Part shown: positions 17,577 to 26,703 of the stretch, one piece after another
Numbering within the stretch: the first letter of the stretch is position 1
Layout: each line of letters starts with the position of its first letter
Translations under genes and position numbers: made by a program
Assembly (NCBI RefSeq): GCF_022458895.1
Contig: NZ_JAINFL010000001.1
Location: forward strand, 744,001-808,000
DNA from: Roseihalotalea indica
GTDB taxonomy: Bacteria; Bacteroidota; Bacteroidia; Cytophagales; Cyclobacteriaceae
Direction of reading: 5' to 3'
DNA length: 64,000 bases
The notes under the pieces: generated by a model
The model's database searches: none
The model's input: only the letters and a program-made list of their open reading frames with translations
What the model was told of the DNA's origin: nothing

Positions 17577-18884
17577 TTATTGGTTCAGTGCTTTCTTATA
17601 AGTACTAATGGCTCGTTCGCGAGCTTCCTGATGATCTACCATAGGTTCAGGATAATCGTCTGTGCCATATTCCGGCACCCACTTTTTGATGTATTCCTCG
17701 CTCTTGTCAAACTTCTTGGTCTGGCTGTGGGGGTTGAATACCCGGAAGTAAGGTTGTGAGTCTGCGCCGCTACCGGCGGCCCATTGCCAGCCGCCGTTGT
17801 TGTTAGCCAGTTCGTAGTCCAGTAATTTTTTGGCAAAGTAGGCTTCACCCCAACGCCAATCAATCAGCAGGTGTTTGGTCAGAAAGCTGGCTACCACCAT
17901 TCGTACTCGATTGTGCATGTAGCCGTTTTTGTTTAGCTCCCGCATGCCGGCATCCACTATAGGGAAACCGGTGGTTCCAGTACACCAGCGTTCAAATTCA
18001 CTTTCATTATTGCGCCAGGGAATCTTATCGTACTTAGGCTTAAAAGCAGTATCTACCACCTGGGGAGCATGAAATAAAATCTGCATATAAAATTCGCGCC
18101 AGATCAACTCGTTCAAATAGGTGGCATTAATTTCCCGTGCTTTGCGGGCCAGCTTGCGGATGCTCAGCGTACCGTGCCGCAAGTGCACTCCCAGGCGGGT
18201 GGTTCCATCCTGGGCCGGGTAGTCCCTCTTCTTTTCATAATGCTTAATAACTTCTTCGTCAATTCGGTTGGGCGGAATTTCAATATCCGCTCGCTCAAAT
18301 CCTAGGTCGGAGAGCGAAGGCATGGGTAGAGCTTTGGTCTGATACCAGTTGTCAAACGATAGGGCCGAGGTGTATGACTCCAGCATCTCGTCTTTCAGCG
18401 CGTGAAGCCAGGCATTTTTGTAAGGAGTAAATACTTTGTAGTAACTGCCCGACTTGGTCAGAATCTCGTCCTTCTCAAAAATTACCTGATCTTTAAAAGT
18501 GCGGAAGGGAATGTCATTTTTCGTGAACAGCTGGTTAATAGCCTCGTCGCGTTCCTTAGCATAGGGTTCATAATCATGGTTTGTGTAAACCGCACGCACT
18601 GGGTATTCATTGATAATATCTTTCCACACCTGCTGGGGTTTGCCATGTTTAACCAATAGGGACGAGCCTTTCTCACCCAATCGCTTATGCATAGCACTTA
18701 AGGTATCGTGCAGAAACATGACTCGGGCGTCGTTTTTTTCTTCCAGGTCGTCCAGAATATTAGTGTCAAAAATAAAGAGCGGTAATACGGATAAATTGCC
18801 TTGCATAGCATGATACAGCCCAGTATTATCCTCAAAACGAAGGTCACGGCGAAACCAGAAAATAGCGACAGATTGCTCAGACAT
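17577..18884 (-). CDS. phrB: Cryptochrome/photolyase family deoxyribodipyrimidine photolyase
   Basis: A 435-residue flavoprotein that uses blue light to split UV-induced pyrimidine dimers. The N-terminal photolyase alpha/beta domain starts IFWFRRDLRFEDNTGLYHA and binds the antenna pigment. The C-terminal FAD-binding domain contains LNELIWREFYMQIL, WCTGTTGFPIVDAGMREL, HNRVRMVVASFLTKHL, and the LDYELANNNGGWQWAAGSG and FRVFNPHSQ motifs. This is the pattern of class I CPD photolyases. It stands alone, convergent with the MG2/plug gene and divergent from icd. Confidence 0.93.
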   Translation of the reverse strand: MSEQSVAIFWFRRDLRFEDNTGLYHAMQGNLSVLPLFIFDTNILDDLEEKNDARVMFLHDTLSAMHKRLGEKGSSLLVKHGKPQQVWKDIINEYPVRAVYTNHDYEPYAKERDEAINQLFTKNDIPFRTFKDQVIFEKDEILTKSGSYYKVFTPYKNAWLHALKDEMLESYTSALSFDNWYQTKALPMPSLSDLGFERADIEIPPNRIDEEVIKHYEKKRDYPAQDGTTRLGVHLRHGTLSIRKLARKAREINATYLNELIWREFYMQILFHAPQVVDTAFKPKYDKIPWRNNESEFERWCTGTTGFPIVDAGMRELNKNGYMHNRVRMVVASFLTKHLLIDWRWGEAYFAKKLLDYELANNNGGWQWAAGSGADSQPYFRVFNPHSQTKKFDKSEEYIKKWVPEYGTDDYPEPMVDHQEARERAISTYKKALNQ

Positions 18885-19027
18885 GTATTAATCTTTTAAA
18901 TTTCTGCCAACAAAACAGCTAAAACCCGCTAGTGTTTCTGGAGAGGGTGCCATATGGGGTTCGATAAGAATGTAAAAATGTGTAATTTGCCATCCTAATT
19001 TCTTTGACAACCAACTTTTTATTAGAA

Positions 19028-20254
19028 ATGAGCGAACAAAAAATTACAATTCAGGATGGCAACCTACAGGTTCCTGATCAACCGGTTATTCCGTTTATTG
19101 AGGGAGACGGTACTGGAGTGGATATCTGGCCTGCCTCAAAAAAAGTATTGGATGCGGCGGTAGAGAAAGCCTACGGCGGATCTAAAAAAATTGACTGGAA
19201 GGAAGTATATGCTGGTGAGAAATCTCACACCCAATCTGGTGAGTGGCTTCCTAAAGAAACTTTGGATAATTTCCGGGAATATCTGGTCGGTATCAAAGGA
19301 CCATTGACAACTCCGGTAGGGGGCGGTATTCGCTCGCTGAACGTAGCTTTGCGCCAAGAGCTAGATTTGTATGCTTGTGTGCGTCCCGTACGTTGGTTTA
19401 AAGGTACACCTTCTCCAGTAAAAGATCCTGGTGCTACCGATATGGTGATTTTCCGGGAGAACACAGAAGATATTTATGCCGGAATCGAATTCCAGCAGGG
19501 CACTGACGATGAGAAGAAGTTTGCCTCCATGCTGAAAGAAAATTTCCCGGATCGTTACAAAAAGGTGCGTTTTCCTGATACGGCAGGTTATGGCATTAAA
19601 CCGGTATCTATTGAAGGAACAGAGCGCTTAGTCCGTTCAGCCATCGACTATGCTTTCCAGTACAAGCGCGATTCTGTAACGCTGGTACACAAAGGGAACA
19701 TTATGAAGTTTACCGAGGGAGCATTCCGTGACTGGGGTTACAATCTGGCTAAGAAGGAATTCGGCGCTACCGACTACGAAGGAGGTCCTTGGCAGGTTAT
19801 TGAAAAAGACGGTCATCAGATCATCATCAAAGATGTGATTGCCGATGCTTTTTTACAGCAGATTCTATTGCGACCTGCTGAGTACGAAGTAATTGCTACC
19901 CTGAACCTGAACGGTGACTATGTGTCGGATGCCCTGGCCGCCATTGTAGGTGGAATCGGTATTGCTCCGGGAGCGAATATCAACTACATTACCGGACACG
20001 CTATTTTTGAAGCAACTCATGGTACGGCGCCTAAATATGCTGGTCAGGATAAAGTGAACCCTGGTTCGGTTATGCTATCCGGTGCTATGATGTTTGATTA
20101 CCTGGGCTGGCCTGAAGCAGCAGAACTGGTACGGAAAGGTATTGAAGGTTCTATTGCTGCCAAGCAGGTAACCTACGATTTTGAGCGGCTCATGGATGGA
20201 GCTACCTTGTTGAAATGCTCAGAGTTTGGAGACAGTGTGATCAAGCACATGTAA
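19028..20254 (+). CDS. icd: NADP-dependent isocitrate dehydrogenase
   Basis: A 408-residue TCA cycle enzyme converting isocitrate to 2-oxoglutarate and CO2 with NADPH formation. It has the E. coli-type Icd signatures: [18 protein letters not shown], the substrate loop [23 protein letters not shown], the clamp [27 protein letters not shown], and the cofactor region [19 protein letters not shown] followed by [16 protein letters not shown]. The NADP-preferring residues follow that loop. The frame extends to a TTG at 19004, but the ATG at 19028 (MSEQKITIQ) is the natural start. A strong terminator follows at 20277-20303. Confidence 0.95.
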   Translation: MSEQKITIQDGNLQVPDQPVIPFIEGDGTGVDIWPASKKVLDAAVEKAYGGSKKIDWKEVYAGEKSHTQSGEWLPKETLDNFREYLVGIKGPLTTPVGGGIRSLNVALRQELDLYACVRPVRWFKGTPSPVKDPGATDMVIFRENTEDIYAGIEFQQGTDDEKKFASMLKENFPDRYKKVRFPDTAGYGIKPVSIEGTERLVRSAIDYAFQYKRDSVTLVHKGNIMKFTEGAFRDWGYNLAKKEFGATDYEGGPWQVIEKDGHQIIIKDVIADAFLQQILLRPAEYEVIATLNLNGDYVSDALAAIVGGIGIAPGANINYITGHAIFEATHGTAPKYAGQDKVNPGSVMLSGAMMFDYLGWPEAAELVRKGIEGSIAAKQVTYDFERLMDGATLLKCSEFGDSVIKHM

Positions 20255-20276
20255 AAACTGAAAAGGTATAAAATAG

Positions 20277-20306
20277 AAAAGGTGACCTATAAGGTCACCT
20301 TTTTTA
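20277..20306 (+). terminator. Rho-independent terminator of icd
   Basis: A perfect 12-bp stem AAAAGGTGACCT (20277-20288), loop ATA, AGGTCACCTTTT (20292-20303), running into a T-tract. The A-rich 5' arm means it can also serve the convergent TerB-like gene. Confidence 0.85.
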
Positions 20307-20328
20307 GTAAAATTACGATCATACTTTT

Positions 20329-20691
20329 CTACCTATGTTGCCAGATAAGTTTGATTTCGCTAATGGTTTCTTCTACATCGCTTCGCTCAAACCCTAGCTT
20401 ACAGGCCATGTTAACGCACAGCTGATACTCCTGTTCGGCAATCTCTCCGTCTACAATAGACATAAAGATGGCATCCATGAGTTGGTCTTCCGGCTGAAAC
20501 TGATTGAGGGGCACCACATGTTGTAGTTTGTCAGCATCTTTTACAATGCTTTCATACTCATCGGCTTTCAATCCCGTCTCCTCGGCCCGATCTGCTAGAA
20601 ACTCCCGCTCTCTCGCATTCAGGTACCCGTCTGCTGCGGCTACCGCAACTAAGTTTACAAAATGCTCTAGCTTAACTTTTCGATTTGTCAT
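20329..20691 (-). CDS. TerB-like helical protein
   Basis: A 120-residue acidic all-helical protein of the TerB type. Two characteristic repeats are present: the N-terminal VNLVAVAAADGYLNARERE and the second MDAIFMSIVDGEIAEQEYQ, each carrying the conserved A/S-x-x-DG-x-I/L-x-x-x-E pattern that forms the TerB metal-binding or interaction surface. TerB proteins are linked to tellurite and envelope stress, but isolated members like this one have no settled function. It is convergent with icd and shares its terminator. Confidence 0.78.
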   Translation of the reverse strand: MTNRKVKLEHFVNLVAVAAADGYLNAREREFLADRAEETGLKADEYESIVKDADKLQHVVPLNQFQPEDQLMDAIFMSIVDGEIAEQEYQLCVNMACKLGFERSDVEETISEIKLIWQHR

Positions 20692-21188
20692 ATTTGGTGC
20701 TTGTTCTTCATCTAATCTGCTAGCAAGATAGAAGGTATTTATGAGCTAGCCAACTTGCTGATTTTCAGCGCATGTAATGTGGAGATGCGAGGAGTTCTTT
20801 TTCCTTTTTTTCTGAACGAGCTATGAGCAACATTACTTTCCCTTTTTAGAAAAAGTCGGGAAAATTATTGCCTAATAGACTGGAAAAAAGGTCTTATGAG
20901 CTTACAATAAGTGTTTTGAGGGTTTCCAGTACATTTTTCCCATCTAAAAAAATGACATCAGGAACGTTCAGGGAATAAAAAGCGCAATTTGCTTTATATC
21001 ACAAGCATACAGGCAAGTAAAATGAAGAGTTTTGCTCTATTGGCCATAAGGTCGCTTTTTAAGAGAGTAAGGAATGTGCAGGTTAAAGCAGGCGTATATA
21101 TGTCTTTGGAAGAGGAAAAAGCGTTAAAATATTTTTTTACTTTTGTGCTTTTAGGCTAAATAGATTTGATACTATACTTTACCTACTG
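20692..21188. other. Intergenic region without a convincing gene
   Basis: About 500 bp between the divergent TerB-like and Sua5 genes. A 45-codon frame (21022-21159, plus) is open but lacks any recognisable feature. A TACTTTTG box at 21138-21145 is a candidate -7 element for the Sua5 gene, without a well-placed -33 box. Nothing else stands out. Confidence 0.4.
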
Positions 21189-22145
21189 ATGGCAATCCTG
21201 GGGCAAGATATTCAGCGGGCCAAGGCACTGCTTATGGCGGGCGAACTGGTAGCAATACCTACTGAAACGGTTTATGGTTTGGCGGGCAATGCTTTTGATC
21301 CTCGCGCGGTAGCTACTATCTATGAAGTAAAGAACCGGCCTACATTTAACCCGCTTATCACGCATACCGATCAGCTAGAGAAAGCCAGTCATTATCTTCA
21401 AACAATACCGCCTTTAGCAAAAAAACTGGCTGATACTTTCTGGCCAGGCCCTCTAACCTTATTGCTTCCCAAAGCCGATACGTTACCTGACCTGGTAACT
21501 GCCGGGTCTGATCTGGTTGCAGTGCGAATACCCCAGCATCCTCTCACACTATCATTATTGCAGCAATTGGACTTTCCGCTGGCAGCTCCCAGTGCCAACC
21601 CCTCCGGATATATTAGCCCTACTACTGCCGATCATGTTAGCGAGCAGCTAGGCCATAAGATAAGCTACATCCTCGATGGCGGACCTTGTTCCGTAGGAAT
21701 AGAATCTACCATTGTAGGAGTAGAGGATGATACAATTGTGATCTATCGCTTTGGGGGAATAAGTACGGAAGATTTACGTCGTATTAGTAAATCGGTGCGC
21801 TTTCACGAAAATAAAAGTCATGATCAGCCTGCTGCACCTGGTATGCTAACCAGCCATTATGCCCCTTCTAAGAAAGTAATTGTGGGTAATCTGGCTGAAC
21901 TTATACCGCAGTACCCCTCTCAGGAAATAGGGTTGATATCTTTTCAGAAGGTATATTCTCAGGTGCCTGAAGAGAATCAACGGGTTCTGTCAGAATCCGG
22001 TGATGTAAAAGAAGCTGCGCAACGCCTGTTTTCGGCATTGCGTCAGCTAGATAAGAGTTTAGTAAAGGTAATTTTAGTAGAGCCTGTTCCGAACTACGGA
22101 CTGGGGCGGGCTATTAATGATCGACTTGCCCGCGCTTCAGCTTAA
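21189..22145 (+). CDS. ywlC: L-threonylcarbamoyladenylate synthase (Sua5 type)
   Basis: A 318-residue enzyme making threonylcarbamoyl-AMP from threonine, bicarbonate and ATP, the first step of tRNA t6A37 modification. The YrdC domain covers about residues 1-190: AIPTETVYGLAGNAF, the KxR loop YEVKNRPTFNPLI, LTLLLPK, VAVRIPQHP, and PLAAPSANPSGYISPT. A linker with PAAPGMLTSHYAP leads into the Sua5-specific C-terminal Rossmann-like domain (about 220-318). The two-domain length separates it from short TsaC/YrdC. It is a single-gene unit on the plus strand. Confidence 0.93.
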   Translation: MAILGQDIQRAKALLMAGELVAIPTETVYGLAGNAFDPRAVATIYEVKNRPTFNPLITHTDQLEKASHYLQTIPPLAKKLADTFWPGPLTLLLPKADTLPDLVTAGSDLVAVRIPQHPLTLSLLQQLDFPLAAPSANPSGYISPTTADHVSEQLGHKISYILDGGPCSVGIESTIVGVEDDTIVIYRFGGISTEDLRRISKSVRFHENKSHDQPAAPGMLTSHYAPSKKVIVGNLAELIPQYPSQEIGLISFQKVYSQVPEENQRVLSESGDVKEAAQRLFSALRQLDKSLVKVILVEPVPNYGLGRAINDRLARASA

Positions 22146-22166
22146 TCTTGAGTTTAGGAATTATGC

Positions 22167-22358
22167 TTAGGCTAGCACCCGCTCTTTTGGAGTCAGGTTA
22201 GCCGATTGAGCCTGGATGCTTCTGGCCTCACGCCGGATGTGAGCCCATGTTTCTTCATAAGAAGACGCATAGCTTACAGTATGATGAACCCCTCGGGGCT
22301 CAGAAGGTTCTCCTACAACGGGGGTGTTGGATTTCCAGAAAAACAATAACTTTTTCAT
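22167..22358 (-). CDS. Small hypothetical protein
   Basis: A 63-residue basic frame (starts MKKLLFFWKSNTPVV, ends SANLTPKERVLA), convergent with the Sua5 gene and ending 22 bp from its stop. It has no signal peptide or known motif. Codon usage looks ordinary and it fills an otherwise empty gap, so it may be real, but the support is only an open frame with sensible composition. Confidence 0.4.
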   Translation of the reverse strand: MKKLLFFWKSNTPVVGEPSEPRGVHHTVSYASSYEETWAHIRREARSIQAQSANLTPKERVLA

Positions 22359-22732
22359 AACGGCATTGATTTTATAATGGAAATATTACATTACAAATAT
22401 ACAATTATTAATTTAAATAATGCAAATTTTACATAAAATTTTATAGTTGATTCCTTTATTTTTGAAGTTTAGGGGTATTTTGTGGTAAAATTAAATGACA
22501 CAAAAAGAGTGAGACAGTACATACGTACCAATTTAGAAACAACCTCAGAGGTCTAAAGCAGGGGTATGTGTATTTATCTGCGAAAAGCAGGCGTAGCAGA
22601 CAACTTTTTTAGAATACAGCATGTTACCACCCTGAATCCTAACTAAAAAGAAGGGTTTCTGCGCGATGTTGTACCAATTAATTAGATATATTTGCAGCGC
22701 ATTCCATGGTATAATTCAAACTAGATAGTCTA
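22359..22732. other. AT-rich intergenic region before nqrF
   Basis: About 370 bp, very AT-rich in its first third. Two boxes fit the Bacteroidota -7 consensus: TATTTTTG (22457-22464) and TATATTTG (22687-22694), the latter 38 bp before the nqrF start. A GTTG at 22668-22671 lies only 15 bp upstream of the second box, shorter than the usual 19. No coding frame is convincing. Confidence 0.4.
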
Positions 22733-24034
22733 ATGACGCAAGTTGTTATCACAGCCATTGTAGCTTTTACTTTAATCATTTTGCTTTTGGTCGCGCTACT
22801 GCTGTTCGCGCAGTCCAAACTAGTGCAGCAGGGTGATGTGAAGATTGTTATTAACGGAGACGAGAAAAATCCGATTGTTACCAAAGCGGGAAGCTCACTG
22901 CTTTCTACCTTATCCGGTGAAAAAATCTTTTTGCCTTCAGCCTGCGGAGGTGGCGGAACCTGCGCAATGTGTAAATGTGCGATTGATGAAGGAGGCGGAG
23001 ACGTATTACCCACTGAGGTAGGCCACCTGAGTCGTAAAGAGCAACAGGAGCACGTGCGGTTAGCTTGCCAAGTGAAGGTAAAGCAGGATATGGAGATCCG
23101 GATTCCGGAAGAAATCTTTGGTATTAAGAAGTGGGACTGCGAGGTAGTATCTAACTACAACGTATCAACCTTTATCAAAGAATTTGTAGTAAGACTGCCC
23201 GAAGGGGAAAACCTGGACTTCCAGTCAGGTGGGTATATTCAAATCGACGTGCCAGCTATTACGGTAGACTTTAAAGGGATGGACATTACTCCGCATCCCG
23301 AATTAGGTCACAAACCCGATGTGTATAAAAGCGACTGGGACAAGTTCAATTTGTGGGATCTGACCATGAAGAATGATGAACCTATCTTCCGCGCTTATTC
23401 TATGGCCAACCACCCGGCAGAAGGAAACATCGTGATGCTGAACATCCGGATTGCTACTCCACCCTGGGACCGCGCTGCTGGTAAGTGGATGGACGTAAAC
23501 CCCGGAATTTGCTCTTCGTATGTATTCTCTCGCAAACCTGGCGATAAAGTAACAGTTTCCGGCCCTTACGGTGAGTTCTTCATTAACCCTACTGGCCGCG
23601 AGATGATCTACATCGGTGGTGGTGCCGGAATGGCTCCGTTGCGCTCACATATCTTCCACCTGTTCCATACTGAAAAAACTGACCGGAAGGTATCTTACTG
23701 GTATGGTGGACGATCTAAGCGTGAGTTGTTTTACTTAAATCATTTTAATAAGATTGAAGAAGAGTTTCCTAACTTCAATTTCTACATTGGCCTGTCTGAA
23801 CCGCTGGAGGAAGATAACTGGAAAGTAAAAGAAAGTCTGGAAGGTCCCGGTGACGGATACGTAGGGTTCATTCACCAGGTGTTATACGATAATTACCTGA
23901 AAAACCACCCTGAGCCAGACGAAGTAGAATTTTATCTCTGCGGACCGCCTTTGATGAATGCAGCCGTGCTCAAAATGCTGGATGATTTGGGTGTGCCGCC
24001 TGAAAATATTCGTTTTGATGATTTTGGAGGATAA
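22733..24034 (+). CDS. nqrF: Na+-translocating NADH:quinone reductase subunit F
   Basis: A 433-residue entry subunit of the Na+-pumping NADH dehydrogenase, taking electrons from NADH through FAD to a 2Fe-2S cluster. One N-terminal transmembrane helix (about 3-26) is followed by a ferredoxin domain with ligands Cys71, Cys77, Cys80 and Cys112 ([12 protein letters not shown] and RLACQVKV). The FAD-binding domain has [12 protein letters not shown], and the NADH domain has [37 protein letters not shown] and the terminal [13 protein letters not shown]. All cofactor motifs are intact. The gene stands alone here: no nqrA-E gene lies within several kb on either side. Confidence 0.93.
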   Translation: MTQVVITAIVAFTLIILLLVALLLFAQSKLVQQGDVKIVINGDEKNPIVTKAGSSLLSTLSGEKIFLPSACGGGGTCAMCKCAIDEGGGDVLPTEVGHLSRKEQQEHVRLACQVKVKQDMEIRIPEEIFGIKKWDCEVVSNYNVSTFIKEFVVRLPEGENLDFQSGGYIQIDVPAITVDFKGMDITPHPELGHKPDVYKSDWDKFNLWDLTMKNDEPIFRAYSMANHPAEGNIVMLNIRIATPPWDRAAGKWMDVNPGICSSYVFSRKPGDKVTVSGPYGEFFINPTGREMIYIGGGAGMAPLRSHIFHLFHTEKTDRKVSYWYGGRSKRELFYLNHFNKIEEEFPNFNFYIGLSEPLEEDNWKVKESLEGPGDGYVGFIHQVLYDNYLKNHPEPDEVEFYLCGPPLMNAAVLKMLDDLGVPPENIRFDDFGG

Positions 24035-24057
24035 TATGCCTTTAGAAAAATAAGAGA

Positions 24058-24087
24058 AAGGGAGCGATGTTTCGTTCCCTTTTTTTA
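24058..24087 (+). terminator. Terminator of nqrF
   Basis: Stem AAAGGGAGCGA (24058-24068) and TCGTTCCCTTT (24072-24082) with one G-T pair, then a T-tract. It also argues that the next gene starts at the ATG at 24129 rather than at the TTG at 24090. Confidence 0.8.
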
Positions 24088-24128
24088 TTTTGGCATTAAA
24101 TCCGTATGCCTCAATACAACCTGCCTCT

Positions 24129-25301
24129 ATGAGCTTAAGTATTTTCTTCCGTCCTGTTGACGCCTCCGTATACGAATGGGTGTCAACCCGGAACACTGTT
24201 TTTAAGACGATTGATGTTTATACCGATGACTTTCCCAACTATGCCGAAGCCGATATTGCACTGATTGGCCTGAATGAGCATCGGGGAAGTGAATTTAACG
24301 AAGGTATTACCCGAGCGGCCGATGTGGTTCGTCAGGCTTTTTACCGCTTGAAGAAAGGTAGCGGGGCTTATAAAGTGATAGATTTAGGAAATCTGGTTAA
24401 TGGCCATAACCTGGAGGAAACCTACGGGCGCGTGCGTGAAGTGTGCGAAACCCTGATTAGCTATAATACCTTTCCGGTACTCATCGGGGGCTCTCACGAC
24501 CTGGATTATGGGCAATATCAGGCGTATGAAACCATGGAGAAGCTCATCACAATTCTTAGTGTGGATGCCTACATTGATATAGAGAAACTGACGGACAGCC
24601 AGGATACGCAAAAGCCCTATCAGCACCATCTGCATAAAATACTGATGCATGATCCGAATTACTTGCTGAACTACAGCCATTTAGGGTATCAGAGCTACCT
24701 CGTGGATGCTGAGGTGCCAGGCTTGCTGGATAAGTTTTATTTTGATACCTATCGTTTAGGGCTGGTCAATCAGAGCCTGTCTACCATGGAGCCGGTGCTG
24801 CGCAGTGCTGATATGCTGAGCTTTGATATTTCGGCTATCAAGTCGGCCGATGCACCGGGGCATGCCCGGGCTCAACCGTTTGGCCTGACTGGGCAGGAAG
24901 CCTGTCAATTGTGCTGGTACGCCGGGCACAGCGAGCGACTTACTTCAGCGGGGTTTTACGAGTATAATCCGGATTTTGACGACGAAAAGCAAACCACCGC
25001 TGCCGTAATGGCCGTAATGATCTGGTATCTGATTGAGGGCTTCTACCACCGCACGTACGAAGAAGATTTTGAAAGTAATGATTTTATCAAGTATTTAGTC
25101 CCGCTACCCATACCACCGGAACAGATTGTTTTTTATAAAGCAAAAAAGAACGAGAAATGGTGGATGGAGATACCCACTCCGCAGGTAGAGCGGATGAAAG
25201 AACGCAAAAGCATCGTACCTTGCGACCCATCGGATTATGAAATGGCCACCAATGGCGAAATACCCGACCGGTGGATTCAAACCCAAGCCAAGTATTTATA
25301 A
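24129..25301 (+). CDS. Ureohydrolase (arginase/formimidoylglutamase) family protein with altered metal site
   Basis: A 390-residue member of the arginase/agmatinase/formimidoylglutamase fold. The first metal motif is normal (LIGGSHDLDYG, His123). The second, normally DAHxD, reads SVDAYID (Asp146, Tyr148, Asp150). The third, normally SxDxDxxDP, reads SFDISAIKSADAPGHA (Asp233, Ser235). Two ligands of the second manganese, a His and an Asp, are thus replaced by Tyr and Ser, while the four ligands of the other metal are kept. It may use a single metal, another substrate, or have lost hydrolase activity. A long C-terminal extension (about 60 residues, basic and acidic) is not typical of arginase. 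It is followed 15 bp later by a DUF1080 gene. Confidence 0.8.
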   Translation: MSLSIFFRPVDASVYEWVSTRNTVFKTIDVYTDDFPNYAEADIALIGLNEHRGSEFNEGITRAADVVRQAFYRLKKGSGAYKVIDLGNLVNGHNLEETYGRVREVCETLISYNTFPVLIGGSHDLDYGQYQAYETMEKLITILSVDAYIDIEKLTDSQDTQKPYQHHLHKILMHDPNYLLNYSHLGYQSYLVDAEVPGLLDKFYFDTYRLGLVNQSLSTMEPVLRSADMLSFDISAIKSADAPGHARAQPFGLTGQEACQLCWYAGHSERLTSAGFYEYNPDFDDEKQTTAAVMAVMIWYLIEGFYHRTYEEDFESNDFIKYLVPLPIPPEQIVFYKAKKNEKWWMEIPTPQVERMKERKSIVPCDPSDYEMATNGEIPDRWIQTQAKYL

Positions 25302-25316
25302 AAAAGCAAACATATC

Positions 25317-25931
25317 ATGATTAAGAGACTACACAAACCGCTCCTGTCCTTTCTGTCATTGCTGTTTTTCAGCGCATCAGTGTATGCCCAAGCCGATTTT
25401 GAGCCCCTATTCAACGGTAAAAACCTGGACGGTTGGGAAGTATATGGTACCGAAAAATGGTACGTAGAAGATGGTCTGCTAGTGTGCGAAAGCGGGCCGG
25501 ATAAAGCTTATGGGTACCTGGCTACCGATAAATCTTACAAAGATTTTGTGCTTACTTTAGAATTTCAGCAGGAAGCCAATGGTAATAGCGGAGTGTTCTT
25601 TCGCTCATCTATTGAAGGAACCAAGATCACCGGCTGGCAAGTAGAAGTGGCCCCCCCCAACCACGACACTGGTGGTATCTACGAATCATACGGCAGAGGG
25701 TGGCTGGAGCAGATTCCCGAAGAAAAAGAAGATATTTTGAAAATGGGTGAGTGGAACCAGATGCGGATTGAGGTAAAAGGCGATGAAGTAAAAACCTACC
25801 TCAACGATAGGCTAATGGTTGACTTAACAGACGAAAAAATCGGCGAAGCCAATGGCTCAATCGCTCTGCAAATTCATGATGGCGGCGGCATCAAAGTACG
25901 CTGGCGCAACCTGATGGTAAAAGAGCTGTAG
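25317..25931 (+). CDS. DUF1080 (3-keto-disaccharide hydrolase type) secreted protein
   Basis: A 204-residue secreted protein with signal peptide (ending SASVYAQA) and a concanavalin-like DUF1080 fold: FEPLFNGKNLDGWEVYG, WYVEDGLLVCESG, FVLTLEFQQEANGNSGVFFRS, GWQVEVAPPNHDTGGIYE and the C-terminal ANGSIALQIHDGGGIKVRWRNL. Members of this family bind or hydrolyse (keto-)glycosides. It directly follows the ureohydrolase with a 15-bp gap, so they share a transcript, but no functional link is evident. Confidence 0.87.
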   Translation: MIKRLHKPLLSFLSLLFFSASVYAQADFEPLFNGKNLDGWEVYGTEKWYVEDGLLVCESGPDKAYGYLATDKSYKDFVLTLEFQQEANGNSGVFFRSSIEGTKITGWQVEVAPPNHDTGGIYESYGRGWLEQIPEEKEDILKMGEWNQMRIEVKGDEVKTYLNDRLMVDLTDEKIGEANGSIALQIHDGGGIKVRWRNLMVKEL

Positions 25932-25938
25932 AGCGTTT

Positions 25939-25992
25939 CTGAACTTCTATTTTGCCTGTGGCTGATGCAAAGCCCAGGCATTGTTTGTTCAG
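25939..25992 (-). repeat. attC-like palindrome D (54 bp)
   Basis: Outer arms CTGAAC (25939-25944) and GTTCAG (25987-25992); inner arms TGCCTG (25953-25958) and CAGGCA (25975-25980). The layout of simple outer boxes with GTT/AAC and longer inner boxes, at about 54 bp, resembles a short integron attC. The stop codon of the 38-residue frame at 25989-26105 falls inside its right arm. Confidence 0.4.
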
Positions 25993-26105
25993 TTGGTCGG
26001 GGTATTAGTTAAAGTACTCATGAAATCCTGAAAAGCTCCTGGCTCGGCATGGATGGATTGGCTGCCTTCTTCGGATGGCTTAATATTGATGCTCCTGCTT
26101 GCCAT
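25989..26105 (-). CDS. Possible 38-residue cassette ORF
   Basis: A short frame beginning MASRSINIKPSEEGSQ and ending STLTNTPTN, with protein-like composition. It lies on the same strand as the three genes upstream and ends exactly at attC-like palindrome D, as cassette genes do. There is no known motif. It is too short for confidence on its own; the context raises it. Confidence 0.3.
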   Translation of the reverse strand: MASRSINIKPSEEGSQSIHAEPGAFQDFMSTLTNTPTN

Positions 26106-26211
26106 GATTAATGTAATGCTTATAAGCTACGCCTGGGTGTTTTACATTCAGAGGATACGAGCCTTGAACCGCCTACTCCATGAAATGGATCACGATAAAT
26201 AATGGTATTTT

Positions 26212-26346
26212 GCATATCAACGACAAGGCTAGCCGTCAGACCGGGCCTTGTTTGCATTTTTTGTTCAAGTTTCATTTTCTACCATTGGAGCAGTCAATGA
26301 TCGTGCTCATTTTCAGCCCGGTTGTGGCTAGCTCTTGTTGCCAACC
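26212..26346 (-). repeat. attC-like palindrome C (135 bp)
   Basis: Left arm CAACGACAAGGCTAGCC (26218-26234) pairs with GGCTAGCTCTTGTTG (26326-26340), with a two-base asymmetry of the kind that gives attC its extrahelical bases. The segment GACCGGGCCTTGTTTGC next to the left arm resembles GGCCCGGCGTTGTTTGC at the same place in palindrome B. Length (135 bp) and internal order match B (133 bp). Confidence 0.55.
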
Positions 26347-26406
26347 GTGTTCTTCTTTCATTTTGCGAATCAAATCACAATTAGCATGAATTGCTTTGTA
26401 CTAGTA

Positions 26407-26649
26407 CTATATGCAATTCCACTTCAAATGAAGATTTCTGGACGAACTCAGTTTTGCTATTCTTCTTTTTACCTTTATTCTAAGTTTTATCTTGATCAGC
26501 TGCTGTCTTACCCAGCTTCTCTCACTTAGAAGAATCAGAGCGTATTGCTGATTAACCTCTTCTTTTATTTCTTTAACTTTATTGGCAAATTCAGGACTTC
26601 TCTCGAATCTTTCTCTGCCATCAGCTATAATTCTTGATTTGTCAGACAT
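26407..26649 (-). CDS. Small hypothetical protein (cassette-borne)
   Basis: An 80-residue basic, helical protein (starts MSDKSRIIADGRERFERSPE, then FANKVKEIKEEVNQQYA and LLSERSWVRQQLIKIKLRIK). The regular E/K/R heptads suggest a short coiled coil. I do not recognise a named family. It has no signal peptide. It lies between the macrodomain gene and attC-like palindrome C, on the same strand, as an accessory cassette would. The stretch 26350-26406 downstream has no other gene. Confidence 0.5.
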   Translation of the reverse strand: MSDKSRIIADGRERFERSPEFANKVKEIKEEVNQQYALILLSERSWVRQQLIKIKLRIKVKRRIAKLSSSRNLHLKWNCI

Positions 26650-26703
26650 TTTCTTATTGAAGTTATTTTTTTACATGGTTGGTGCATTTTGTTACCCGCT
26701 TTT

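Noticed and set aside
21022..21159. 45-codon frame before the Sua5 gene
   Set aside because: Short, AT-biased and overlapping a candidate promoter box; there is no support beyond being open.
26180..26529. Two plus-strand frames in the cassette-like region
   Set aside because: They run through palindrome C and opposite the small minus-strand gene; their sequence is explained by those features.
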